A stretch of 17,976 nucleotides of DNA from Spirochaetales bacterium (lineage in GTDB: Bacteria > Spirochaetota > Spirochaetia > DSM-27196 > PWMO01): the NCBI GenBank assembly GCA_007123465.1, contig SKLB01000006.1:1-17976 (forward strand). The letters are read 5' to 3'. Made by a program: the position numbers and the translations under genes. Under the pieces are notes generated by a model. It ran no database searches, was not told the origin of the DNA, and saw only the letters and a program-made list of their open reading frames with translations. Positions within the stretch are counted from its first letter, which is position 1. Each line of letters opens with the position of its first letter. Below are positions 1-6,362 of the stretch, one piece after another.

Positions 1-927
1 CTCCAGCACGTCCTGAGCACCGCGCCGGTTGGGGGCATCCTGTGGCGTGCCGACGTAAACCACGTTCTCCAGCACCGGGATACCCTGATCACCGCTTATC
101 CAGCGGTAGTCTATGCGCTGACGCTGACTGTCGGTGTACTGAAACAGTTCGCTGGCGCGCACGTAGGCAAACCGGATGCGCTCGCGCATCAGCAGCTGGT
201 ACTTGGGATCGTAGAGATAGCGGTTGGTAAACTCATTTTCGCGGCGCACACCCTGATTGTCGCTGCTTACCCAGTCACGTACGTAGTCAATCGATCCGCG
301 CAGCCGCTGCTCATCCCAGTCGGCGTTGCGGCTGTTCTCGTGAAAATGAGCGCCGTGGACGGCAGCCAGCGTGTAGAGGAATTCGGTATTCCAGCGCGGC
401 GAGAGTCCCATGCGCGTGAAGCGCCCGTTGTTCAGTGTGTTGAACTCGGTTGCTCCGGAACGGATATCGTCCACGTGCAATGAGAACTCGGCCAGATCTT
501 CATTGCGGCTGTGACGGTGGAAGATCACCGCCGGCAGATCGAAAGAGAGCGGCAGCAGCCGCTGGCGGCCGTCGATGTGGCCGCCTCGCAGCAAGTCCTG
601 GTAGAAGACGGTGTTGGCAACCGGAGCGCGATCCACCAGGCTGCCGAGCGGCGCAAAGTAGCTGCCCAGTTCCTGGTTGGCAACAGCATCTGAGATAATG
701 ACGTCGGGGGGAACGGAGTCTTCGGTAATCGCGGTAGCTGGATCGGGCACGTGCCGCATCTCTATCTTGAACTCGCGTTGCTCGGCGTTGTACAGCTCCA
801 CAATAGCCGCAACGTCTACGCGGTGAGACCACAACACAACCGTCGGCGTGTGTCGTTGAACGCAGCCGGAAAACAGAATGGCACTTGCACTGATCAGGAT
901 TACAAAGCGTTGCCGGCGGCTGTTCAT
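1..927 (-). CDS. ABC-type extracellular solute-binding lipoprotein, N-terminal part (3' end outside window)
   Basis: Open frame of 309 codons from an ATG at 927 to the window edge without a stop. The first 22 residues form a basic N-terminus (MNSRRQR), a hydrophobic stretch and a lipobox-like LFSGC with the lipidated Cys at residue 22. Phe at -3 is unusual for enterics but tolerated in spirochaete lipoboxes. After it comes TVVLWSHR...VELYNAEQ, the usual opening of family 1 solute-binding proteins (beta strand, then a helix before the binding cleft), followed by PDVIISDA, LGSLVD and LLPLSFDLPAVIFH, which match the order of segments in sugar-type binding proteins. I infer an outer-face or periplasmic lipoprotein that delivers a sugar or similar solute to an ABC importer. 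The ligand cannot be told, and no permease genes lie in view. An ATPase of the matching type lies about 4 kb away at 5148. There is no clear Shine-Dalgarno; a promoter ends 10 bases before the ATG. Confidence 0.82.
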   Translation of the reverse strand, partial: MNSRRQRFVILISASAILFSGCVQRHTPTVVLWSHRVDVAAIVELYNAEQREFKIEMRHVPDPATAITEDSVPPDVIISDAVANQELGSYFAPLGSLVDRAPVANTVFYQDLLRGGHIDGRQRLLPLSFDLPAVIFHRHSRNEDLAEFSLHVDDIRSGATEFNTLNNGRFTRMGLSPRWNTEFLYTLAAVHGAHFHENSRNADWDEQRLRGSIDYVRDWVSSDNQGVRRENEFTNRYLYDPKYQLLMRERIRFAYVRASELFQYTDSQRQRIDYRWISGDQGIPVLENVVYVGTPQDAPNRRGAQDVLE

Positions 928-937
928 ACAACACCGG

Positions 938-967
938 ATCTTATTGTCTGGCCGTGTTCATTGTCAA
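938..967 (-). promoter_or_regulatory. Sigma-70-type promoter for the solute-binding protein gene
   Basis: Read on the minus strand: TTGACA (967-962, perfect -35), an 18-base spacer, then TAAGAT (943-938, 4 of 6). The -10 box ends 10 bases before the ATG at 927, so the predicted leader is only a few bases. The -35 touches the -35 of the opposite promoter. Confidence 0.5.
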
Positions 968-985
968 CACGCCTTGTGCTATACT
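957..985 (+). promoter_or_regulatory. Extended -10 promoter for the 1003-1503 gene
   Basis: TATACT at 980-985 (5 of 6) preceded by TGC at 977-979, giving an extended -10 element. A weak -35 (TTCATT, 957-962) sits at a 17-base spacing. Transcription would start near 992, about 11 bases before the ATG at 1003. This also argues against any start codon further upstream in the same frame. Confidence 0.5.
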
Positions 986-1002
986 CGCGTCCAGAGCACC
1001 AT

Positions 1003-1503
1003 ATGCAGGTTAAAGAAGAAGACGTTTTTGCCATGATCGATGCGTTGGGTAACCACTTCCGCGCCAACCTCAACAACCGCTACCTGCGCCAGGCGGTAAT
1101 GACGTTGACCCTGGACCGCACAACCTGGAACCTGATCGAGCAGTTGACCGAGAAATCGGAGTACTACCGGCTGCAGGGGTACCACTTCGATGAGCTCTAC
1201 GACCGCATCCTGGCGATGGCACGCTTTGTCTATCACGCGCGCCGCGAGCTGCAGCCCCACCTGCGCGCATTACTGGCGCGCCAGGGCAGCCCGAGCGGAA
1301 TAACCCTGAGCGGCAACGACCGCGTTCTGCGCGAGATGTCGGTCAACAACTTCGCCTCGAATTTGAGTATTCTGGCCGATATGATCGACAAGCTCTACCA
1401 GAAGGTGGTTGACATAGACCGGGCGCATCACCGCGCCAGCCAGCCGGCCTACGCGCGCGTCAAGGAGCTGCAGGAGCTCGGCCGCTACCTGGTGCCCAAG
1501 TAG
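1003..1503 (+). CDS. Unrecognised 166-residue helical protein
   Basis: I do not recognise this family. The frame is open upstream to 751, but the ATG at 1003 is chosen because a promoter sits at 957-985 and the upstream part overlaps the start of the divergent solute-binding gene. The protein is soluble, rich in charged residues and almost entirely helical by eye. It opens MQVKEEDVFAMIDALG, and two long amphipathic segments lie at about residues 30-90 and 105-160. A short loop rich in Gly, Ser and Pro (about 91-100) separates them. No signal peptide, membrane segment, Cys pair or catalytic motif is visible. There is no good Shine-Dalgarno, only AGAG at 993-996. It ends 21 bases before the convergent aminotransferase gene. 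It could be a small structural or regulatory helical protein; no function is proposed. Confidence 0.7.
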   Translation: MQVKEEDVFAMIDALGNHFRANLNNRYLRQAVMTLTLDRTTWNLIEQLTEKSEYYRLQGYHFDELYDRILAMARFVYHARRELQPHLRALLARQGSPSGITLSGNDRVLREMSVNNFASNLSILADMIDKLYQKVVDIDRAHHRASQPAYARVKELQELGRYLVPK

Positions 1504-1510
1504 CCGCGCT

Positions 1511-1540
1511 CAGCTCGTGTTCAGTCAGCTCATGTTCAGT
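1511..1540. repeat. Tandem 15-bp direct repeat across the aminotransferase stop codon
   Basis: Positions 1511-1525 and 1526-1540 are the same 15-mer with one mismatch (cagctcgtgttcagt and cagctcatgttcagt). On the minus strand the repeat is five codons long and in frame. One copy encodes the terminal LNMS-stop of the aminotransferase. The other would read LNTS-stop just beyond it. Confidence 0.75.
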
Positions 1541-2814
1541 TTATCCGCCGCCTCAAATACCGTGGCCATGAACTCATCCAGATTCTCCAGATCGACCGCG
1601 GAATAGGCCAGCCGCAGGTAGTCACCGCCAATCGCAATTGTACCGACCTTCTCGCCGAGCAGAACCTTGCGCAGCTGCTCGGCGCTGATATTGTTGCATT
1701 TGAAGGTCATGAAGTAGCCCGAGTTGAACGGCAGCTCCTGCAGCGGAGCCCCGCTGGTGCGCTCGGCCAGAATCTCTTTGATCCTGTGGTAGCGCGCCTC
1801 GAGCAGCGCGCGAAACGCAGCCTTCTCGGCTGCGTAGGCCGGACTCTGCAGCGCTTTGAGCAGAATATGCTGGCCGAGGTTGGTTGAGTTTGAGATAACC
1901 GAACGCAGCGACCCGGCAAGCTTCTTCTCCAGCGCCACGTACTGCTCGGGGGTCACACCGCGCGCGCCAAAGGTCAGAAAGCCGATGCGGAAGCCCCAGA
2001 CAAAGTCTTCCTTGGTGGCACCGTCTACCTTGACTGCCAGCAGGTTCTCGTGGGCCCCGGCCAGCACGGAGAACAGTGACTCGCTGTAGACTTCCGGCTC
2101 GTAGAACAGCCCAAAATAGGCGTCATCGGTTATGACCACCGCCTCGTTACCCGCCTCGGCGTAGCGCGTAACCATGGCGGCCAGCGCCTGCGCCTGCTCT
2201 CGCGTGGGCGAGTATCCGGTAGGATTGTTGGGAAAGTTGAGCAGAATCAGCACCTTACCGCTGCGTCCCGCCAGCGCCTGCTCCAGCGCAGGAAGGTTCA
2301 GGTTCATCTGATCATCGAAGAAACGGAAGGTCACAATACGTGCGCCGTAACGCTCCTCAAACATCAGTCGATAGTTTCCCCAGAACATATCGGGAATCAA
2401 GATAACATCGCCGGCGTTGACAAACAGGTCCGCGGCCTGCGCTACACCGGCAGTTAAACCCGGAGTCACCACCGGGGTAGAGATCGGCGTATCGCCCAGG
2501 CTGGGATTCTTGCGCCGGATCTGGCTGAGCCAGGTGCTGCGCAGCGCTGCAACGCCGCCGGTAGGGGCGTAGGCAACGCTCTCTCTGCCGCTGAGATCGT
2601 TGAGGTAGTGCGCTATTGAGGGCAGCGCCATCGGCTCACCGTCTTTGAAAGCCATACCGGCGGTAGCGTTGAAGGTGCTGCAGTTCTGGTTGGCCTCCGC
2701 GCTCTGAGCTACAATTCCCTTGGGGAAATAGATCCGGCGGCCAAAGTCCGACAGCGCGCGATAGCAGATCGTCGGCTCGAGTACGGCGTTTAGTTCCTGG
2801 GCAAGTGCATGCAT
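1525..2814 (-). CDS. PLP-dependent class I/II aminotransferase (aspartate aminotransferase-like)
   Basis: 429 residues, normal length for fold-type I aminotransferases. It opens MHALAQELNAVLE, then LSDFGRRIYFPKGI, a spirochaete-like N-terminus. Visible signature parts are the NFPNNPTG loop (193-200, PLP-contacting Asn), TDDAYFGLFY (229-238, Asp and Tyr near the PLP ring), GATKEDFVWGFRIGF (265-279) with Lys268 as the likely Schiff-base lysine, and Arg276 in the usual substrate/phosphate position. It should transfer an amino group from an amino acid to a 2-oxo acid in the cytoplasm; the substrate cannot be told from sequence. The start at 2814 is chosen because a good promoter ends 6 bases upstream and the protein family starts here. 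The frame is open to 3066 with another ATG at 2898, but that would lie upstream of the promoter and overlap the divergent DUF5312 gene. The gene is monocistronic. Confidence 0.85.
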   Translation of the reverse strand: MHALAQELNAVLEPTICYRALSDFGRRIYFPKGIVAQSAEANQNCSTFNATAGMAFKDGEPMALPSIAHYLNDLSGRESVAYAPTGGVAALRSTWLSQIRRKNPSLGDTPISTPVVTPGLTAGVAQAADLFVNAGDVILIPDMFWGNYRLMFEERYGARIVTFRFFDDQMNLNLPALEQALAGRSGKVLILLNFPNNPTGYSPTREQAQALAAMVTRYAEAGNEAVVITDDAYFGLFYEPEVYSESLFSVLAGAHENLLAVKVDGATKEDFVWGFRIGFLTFGARGVTPEQYVALEKKLAGSLRSVISNSTNLGQHILLKALQSPAYAAEKAAFRALLEARYHRIKEILAERTSGAPLQELPFNSGYFMTFKCNNISAEQLRKVLLGEKVGTIAIGGDYLRLAYSAVDLENLDEFMATVFEAADKLNMS

Positions 2815-2820
2815 AGCCGT

Positions 2821-2849
2821 ATCATATCGGTTGCGCTCCGGCGCGGCAA
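2821..2849 (-). promoter_or_regulatory. Sigma-70-type promoter for the aminotransferase, abutting its start codon
   Basis: Minus strand: TTGCCG (2849-2844, 4 of 6), a 17-base spacer, TATGAT (2826-2821, 5 of 6), then only six bases to the ATG at 2814. The first transcribed base would fall at or very near the A of ATG, so the mRNA would be leaderless. No Shine-Dalgarno is present between the promoter and the start. Confidence 0.6.
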
Positions 2850-2860
2850 GCGGTGCTTCG

Positions 2861-2890
2861 TTGACAGCGGGATACCTTTTCCCGTAAGGT
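2861..2890 (+). promoter_or_regulatory. Possible promoter for the DUF5312 gene
   Basis: A perfect TTGACA lies at 2861-2866, with TAAGGT (3 of 6) at 2885-2890 after 18 bases and six bases before the ATG at 2897. The -10 match is weak. The same TAAGG could instead serve as a Shine-Dalgarno seven bases before the ATG, if transcription starts further upstream. Confidence 0.35.
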
Positions 2891-2893
2891 ATC
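2871..2893. promoter_or_regulatory. 8-bp perfect inverted repeat between divergent promoters (candidate operator or hairpin)
   Basis: GATACCTT (2871-2878) and AAGGTATC (2886-2893) are perfect reverse complements separated by seven bases. The dyad covers the proposed -10 of the DUF5312 gene and ends three bases before its ATG. It lies upstream of the aminotransferase promoter. It fits a repressor site, or an RNA hairpin that would mask the AAGG in front of the DUF5312 start. Confidence 0.5.
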
Positions 2894-2896
2894 GCC

Positions 2897-4483
2897 ATGG
2901 CTGGGCGAACGTCGCTTGACGGGATCGATTCAGAATCCACACCCCCACACAACAGTGACCAGGCGCCGGGCTTGCTCGAGAAACTGCTGTCCGTCTTTCT
3001 GGGCAATAACGATCCCGAACGCGAGAAGAAGCGCCTGCTCAAGCAGCTCGGCAAGTCGCTTTCCAAGTCACGCCAGCGGCTCTACAAACCAAAGGGGCAG
3101 CAGGCACAGCCGGCTATGGGCAAGCTCTTCTTCGACATCTACCAGGTAGTCGGGCCGGCGCAGCACCTGCTGCAACACGCCGACGAATCCTCCGGTCTGC
3201 GCGACATCGTGGTTGAATCCTATCTGACCGAAGAACAGAAACAGCTCAAACAGAACTTCAGCGAAGATAAGATCCGCGCGCTGGCCGACACGCTGGAACC
3301 AAAGGAGCTGGCCTCAACGCTGAAGGACACCATGGTGCAGTTCTTCTCTTCGTTTGACAGCGCCACCGTCAAGGAAATCAACGACACCTACAACCGCCTG
3401 CGAACGTTCGTCAATCTGGTCCGTTTCGATTACTACTTCGTGCTAAAGAAGTTCGACGCGTCGATCCAGGAGAACAACTTCAGCATCAAGCCCAAATTCG
3501 AAGCGATTAACGGTGACTACGTCGGTGAAGACCTGAAGGATTTCATCGAGGTGGCCTACGCGATTGACACCAAGGGCAACTGGGACACGGTGTTTGACGT
3601 GCTGAACTCGTATCGCGGCGTTGACATGGTTGCGCGGCCGGCGTGGAGTAGAGTGCTCTCAACGCTGGAGGGCTTACGCAAGAGTAACGTACTGGTTTAC
3701 ATCGTGCAGCACATTGACGGCGATCCGCACTACAAGCCGGTGATCCAGTTACCGCGCGAGCGTATCGTGGAATCCTACCTCAACCGTGCCAGGACCACCG
3801 CCGAGGCCACGCTGCAGAAGATATCCGGCGAGCGGCGCAAGCGCAGAATCGACCGCCTGTCTCAGGCGGTCTTCGGCACCACCGCGGTAGCGCGTACCAG
3901 GAACTACACCGAGAAGGCAAACCTGGTCTACTCCAAACGCATGCTGGCCGGCTTCATCCACACCGAGGCTATCAACTACCTCAAGGCGTTTCTGCTGGAC
4001 TACTTCAAGCGCGATGTGCGTGAGGTGGTGCGCGATATCCTGCTTGTCCGCGGCCAGTGGTCCACCAACATAACATCGCAGAACCTCTCCGAGGCGTTCC
4101 ACCAGTTACTGGCAATTGCCGACCAGATTGTGGAGTTTGACGATGCGCTTGCAGACGAAGGTGAGATCGGCGCCAAATTGAAAAAAGCCATGGGCCGGAT
4201 TGTGGACCGGGACAAGACCAGCGCCAATCAGCTGCGGCAGTTACTCGGCGAGGTCAATGACCGCGCCAAAGCGATGATCAACGACGCCGGGCAGAACCTG
4301 ATAGTGCTGGCCAAACACCTCAAAGCGGCCATCGAAGACTACGACCGCCACGAGCACGAAGTAATCATGAACTGGAAACAGCTTGACGGCATGTCAGAAG
4401 AGCCGTTGAAGCAGCGCATGGTCGAGATGTACAAGAAAGTGCACTACTTCGTACAGCTCATGCAGATATACGCGAAAAAGTGA
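2897..4483 (+). CDS. DUF5312 family protein (spirochaete-specific, helical)
   Basis: 528 residues. The stretch LLSVFLGNNDPEREKKRLLKQ and the following KSRQRLYKPKG...FFDIYQVVGPAQHLLQ are what I remember of DUF5312, a family of unknown function found in spirochaetes. The protein looks cytoplasmic and mostly helical, with many charged residues. No signal peptide or membrane segment is visible. The first 25 residues are polar and probably disordered. The repeated spacing of aromatic and acidic residues (FDYYFVLKKFDASI, 170s-180s) and the long amphipathic helices up to the C-terminus suggest a scaffold rather than an enzyme. No catalytic motif was found. It is transcribed away from the aminotransferase. 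Its tail overlaps the convergent alkyltransferase gene by 26 bases. Family assignment is from memory; the function is unknown. Confidence 0.75.
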   Translation: MAGRTSLDGIDSESTPPHNSDQAPGLLEKLLSVFLGNNDPEREKKRLLKQLGKSLSKSRQRLYKPKGQQAQPAMGKLFFDIYQVVGPAQHLLQHADESSGLRDIVVESYLTEEQKQLKQNFSEDKIRALADTLEPKELASTLKDTMVQFFSSFDSATVKEINDTYNRLRTFVNLVRFDYYFVLKKFDASIQENNFSIKPKFEAINGDYVGEDLKDFIEVAYAIDTKGNWDTVFDVLNSYRGVDMVARPAWSRVLSTLEGLRKSNVLVYIVQHIDGDPHYKPVIQLPRERIVESYLNRARTTAEATLQKISGERRKRRIDRLSQAVFGTTAVARTRNYTEKANLVYSKRMLAGFIHTEAINYLKAFLLDYFKRDVREVVRDILLVRGQWSTNITSQNLSEAFHQLLAIADQIVEFDDALADEGEIGAKLKKAMGRIVDRDKTSANQLRQLLGEVNDRAKAMINDAGQNLIVLAKHLKAAIEDYDRHEHEVIMNWKQLDGMSEEPLKQRMVEMYKKVHYFVQLMQIYAKK

Positions 4484-5003
4484 AGAGCCGCTGCGTCAGA
4501 GCACCCTCGAGCGAGAGCAGCATTCGCTTGCTCTCGGCGCCGCTGCCGTCCGCCAGTGTGCGCAGTGCGTAGTTGCCGGTCCCGCCGCACGCCGGTACCA
4601 CCCGGTGGCACGGCACCAGCAGCGGTATCGGGTTACGGGCTACCGCATTGCCAACCGCACGCGCCGCCTCGCGGCGACCTATCTTGCGCGCTATCTCGCC
4701 GTAGGTCACGGTGGAGCCGTACTCTATCTTCAGCAGTCTGCTCCACACCGCGCGCTGGAACGGCGTGCCCTCGAGCCGCAGCCGCAACGTGAACTCGCGC
4801 AGCTCGCCGCAGAAATAGCGATCCAGCTGATACTCCAGCTCACCGCATGCGTACTTGTTCTCTTCCACAATCCAGCCCGGTTCCCAATTGCGCGCTCCAC
4901 CGAGCGTGATGCTCAACACTCGTCCGCTCTTGTCCACCGCAAGGCTCAGATCACCGATAGGAGATTCGTAACCATGCGTATACACGTGCTGCCTGGTCTG
5001 CAT
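4458..5003 (-). CDS. ogt: Methylated-DNA--protein-cysteine methyltransferase (O6-alkylguanine-DNA alkyltransferase)
   Basis: 181 residues, normal for the single-domain Ogt/MGMT type. It transfers an alkyl group from O6-alkylguanine (and O4-alkylthymine) in DNA to its own cysteine, a one-use repair reaction. The active-site motif PCHRV is at 131-135 with acceptor Cys132. Other family parts are TPFQRAVWSRLLKI (80-93, the helix-turn-helix entry), GSTVTYGEIARKIG (96-109) and AARAVGNAVARNP (113-125, with the Asn hinge and arginine finger region). The less conserved N-terminal domain holds YESPIGDLSLAVD. The ATG at 5003 is chosen because GAGGGG lies seven bases upstream (5016-5011) and the domain begins right after it; the frame runs open to 5129 but that part has no family similarity. 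It has no Ada-type regulatory domain. The last 26 bases overlap the convergent DUF5312 gene. Confidence 0.92.
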   Translation of the reverse strand: MQTRQHVYTHGYESPIGDLSLAVDKSGRVLSITLGGARNWEPGWIVEENKYACGELEYQLDRYFCGELREFTLRLRLEGTPFQRAVWSRLLKIEYGSTVTYGEIARKIGRREAARAVGNAVARNPIPLLVPCHRVVPACGGTGNYALRTLADGSGAESKRMLLSLEGALTQRLFTFSRISA

Positions 5004-5010
5004 GCCGGGA

Positions 5011-5029
5011 CCCCTCGTCTGACAGCTTA
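5011..5029 (-). promoter_or_regulatory. ogt: Candidate extended -10 and ribosome binding site of the alkyltransferase gene
   Basis: Minus strand: TGC followed by TAAGCT (5029-5024), an extended -10-like element without a convincing -35. Next comes GAGGGG (5016-5011), seven bases before the ATG at 5003. The Shine-Dalgarno is the firmer of the two and fixes the start. Confidence 0.4.
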
Positions 5030-5078
5030 GCACAGGTCGAGCGCCGCGTACCAGCACCAGCACCAGCAGAGAATACAA

Positions 5079-5138
5079 TTGACATATTGACCGCTGCAGT
5101 TTAGTATAGTTTTCATAAGATAAACCCACACTCGGAGG
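5079..5138 (+). promoter_or_regulatory. Promoter, leader and Shine-Dalgarno of the sugar ABC ATPase gene
   Basis: TTGACA at 5079-5084 (perfect -35), 17 bases, TAGTAT at 5102-5107 (4 of 6). An overlapping TATAGT (5105-5110, 5 of 6) is at a less good 20-base spacing. A leader of about 35 bases contains GGAGG at 5134-5138, nine bases before the ATG at 5148. This is the clearest conventional leader with Shine-Dalgarno in the window. Confidence 0.7.
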
Positions 5139-5147
5139 TTCTTTTCA

Positions 5148-6263
5148 ATGGCAACAGTTGAACTCAAGTCCATCACCAAGGTCTACGACGGTAATGTCAC
5201 CGCGGTCAAAGACGCAAACATCACCGTCGAGGACAAAGAATTTGTCGTTCTGGTCGGCCCGTCCGGCTGCGGCAAGACCACCACCCTGCGTATGATCGCC
5301 GGTCTGGAGGACATCACCGGCGGGGAGCTCTCGATTGACGGCAAGATCGTCAACGATATCCCGCCCAAGGATCGTGATATCGCGATGGTTTTCCAGAACT
5401 ACGCGCTCTATCCGCACATGACCGTGTACGACAACATGGCGTTTGGACTCAAGATCCGCAAGTTCCGCAAAGAAGAGATCAAGGCACGCGTTGATGAAGC
5501 GGCCAAGATCCTCGATATCGGCCAGCTGCTCGAGCGTAAGCCCAAGGCGCTTTCGGGTGGGCAGCGCCAGCGCGTAGCCGTAGGCCGCGCTATCGTGCGC
5601 AAGCCAAAAGTATTCCTGTTCGATGAACCGCTTTCAAACCTGGACGCCAAGCTGCGCGTGCAGATGCGCGCGGAAATATCCAGTCTGCACAATCGGCTGC
5701 AGGCCACCATGGTCTACGTCACGCACGACCAGGTAGAGGCTATGACCATGGGGGACAAGATCGTGGTTATGAAGGACGGCCTGATTCAGCAGATCGGTGA
5801 CCCGCTGACGCTCTACAATTTCCCGGTCAACCGCTTTGTAGCCGGGTTCATCGGCTCGCCGGCTATGAACTTCATGTCGGTCAAGATCACCGAAGAAGGC
5901 GGAAAGTATTTTGCCGAAGAAGCCAACTTCAAGCTGCACATCACCGGCAAACAGGAAGAAGTCGCGCGCGGTTACGTCGGCAAGGAGATGGTGCTCGGCA
6001 TTCGCCCGGAAGATCTGCACCACCAGCCCAACGCCAAGGACGGCGAGTGCGTCAAAGCCAATGTTGAGGTTGTAGAGCCGCTGGGCGCCGAGACTCACAT
6101 CTTCGCCAACACCGGAACACACACCTTTGTGGCGCGCGTAAAACCGGATATCAATCCTGCGGTTGGCGATGAAGTGCGCTTTGTAATGGAGATGAGCAAG
6201 ATGATCCTGTTCGACATCGAGACCGAACAGGCGCTCTCGGTAGAGGCCGGCGCCAAGGCCTGA
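5148..6263 (+). CDS. ugpC: Sugar ABC transporter ATP-binding protein (MalK/UgpC/MsmK type)
   Basis: 371 residues, the standard length of CUT1 importer ATPases, which power uptake of oligosaccharides or glycerol-3-phosphate from the cytoplasmic face of the inner membrane. Walker A is GPSGCGKTT (37-45), the Q-loop segment is MVFQNYALYPHMTV (84-97), the signature is LSGGQRQRVAVGRA (about 135-148), Walker B is VFLFDEPLSNLDAKL (about 155-169) and the switch His is in YVTHDQ (about 189-194). Beyond about residue 235 the TOBE/OB-fold regulatory domain follows, with GIRPEDL and the terminal VRFVMEMSKMILFD typical of this subfamily. No permease or binding-protein gene is adjacent, and the gene has its own promoter and terminator. 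It is therefore probably a shared ATPase serving several sugar importers, as MsmK/MsmX do in Firmicutes (inference). The symbol reflects the subfamily, not a known substrate. Confidence 0.93.
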   Translation: MATVELKSITKVYDGNVTAVKDANITVEDKEFVVLVGPSGCGKTTTLRMIAGLEDITGGELSIDGKIVNDIPPKDRDIAMVFQNYALYPHMTVYDNMAFGLKIRKFRKEEIKARVDEAAKILDIGQLLERKPKALSGGQRQRVAVGRAIVRKPKVFLFDEPLSNLDAKLRVQMRAEISSLHNRLQATMVYVTHDQVEAMTMGDKIVVMKDGLIQQIGDPLTLYNFPVNRFVAGFIGSPAMNFMSVKITEEGGKYFAEEANFKLHITGKQEEVARGYVGKEMVLGIRPEDLHHQPNAKDGECVKANVEVVEPLGAETHIFANTGTHTFVARVKPDINPAVGDEVRFVMEMSKMILFDIETEQALSVEAGAKA

Positions 6264-6285
6264 CCGTTGGCGGTTGTCTGCCACC

Positions 6286-6314
6286 AAAGCCGGGTATGCA
6301 CCCGGCTTTTTTTT
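6286..6314 (+). terminator. Strong intrinsic terminator after the ABC ATPase
   Basis: AAAGCCGGGT (6286-6295) pairs perfectly with ACCCGGCTTT (6300-6309) around the four-base loop ATGC. The 3' arm runs into eight consecutive T residues (6307-6314). It lies 22 bases after the ATPase stop codon and separates it from the MCP-like gene. Confidence 0.95.
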
Positions 6315-6362
6315 GTTCCGGTGTAGCGGTTCATTTCATACTTTGTATTGTAATTTGAGTGG

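Noticed and set aside
500..934. A minus-strand frame of 144 codons starting at an ATG at 934
   Set aside because: It is in another frame of the solute-binding protein gene, is very rich in Arg and Ala, and has no domain features. The frame starting at 927 has a signal peptide and family features.
751..1002. Upstream in-frame extension of the 1003-1503 gene
   Set aside because: It overlaps the start of the divergent lipoprotein gene and lies before the promoter at 957-985.
2815..3066. N-terminal extension of the aminotransferase, including an ATG at 2898 that shares CATG with the divergent DUF5312 start
   Set aside because: A good promoter lies inside the extension, and the extra residues are low-complexity and do not resemble aminotransferases.
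5048..5068. CCAGCA triplet run as a CRISPR-like or microsatellite repeat
   Set aside because: Only about three units in a noncoding gap; too short to mean much.
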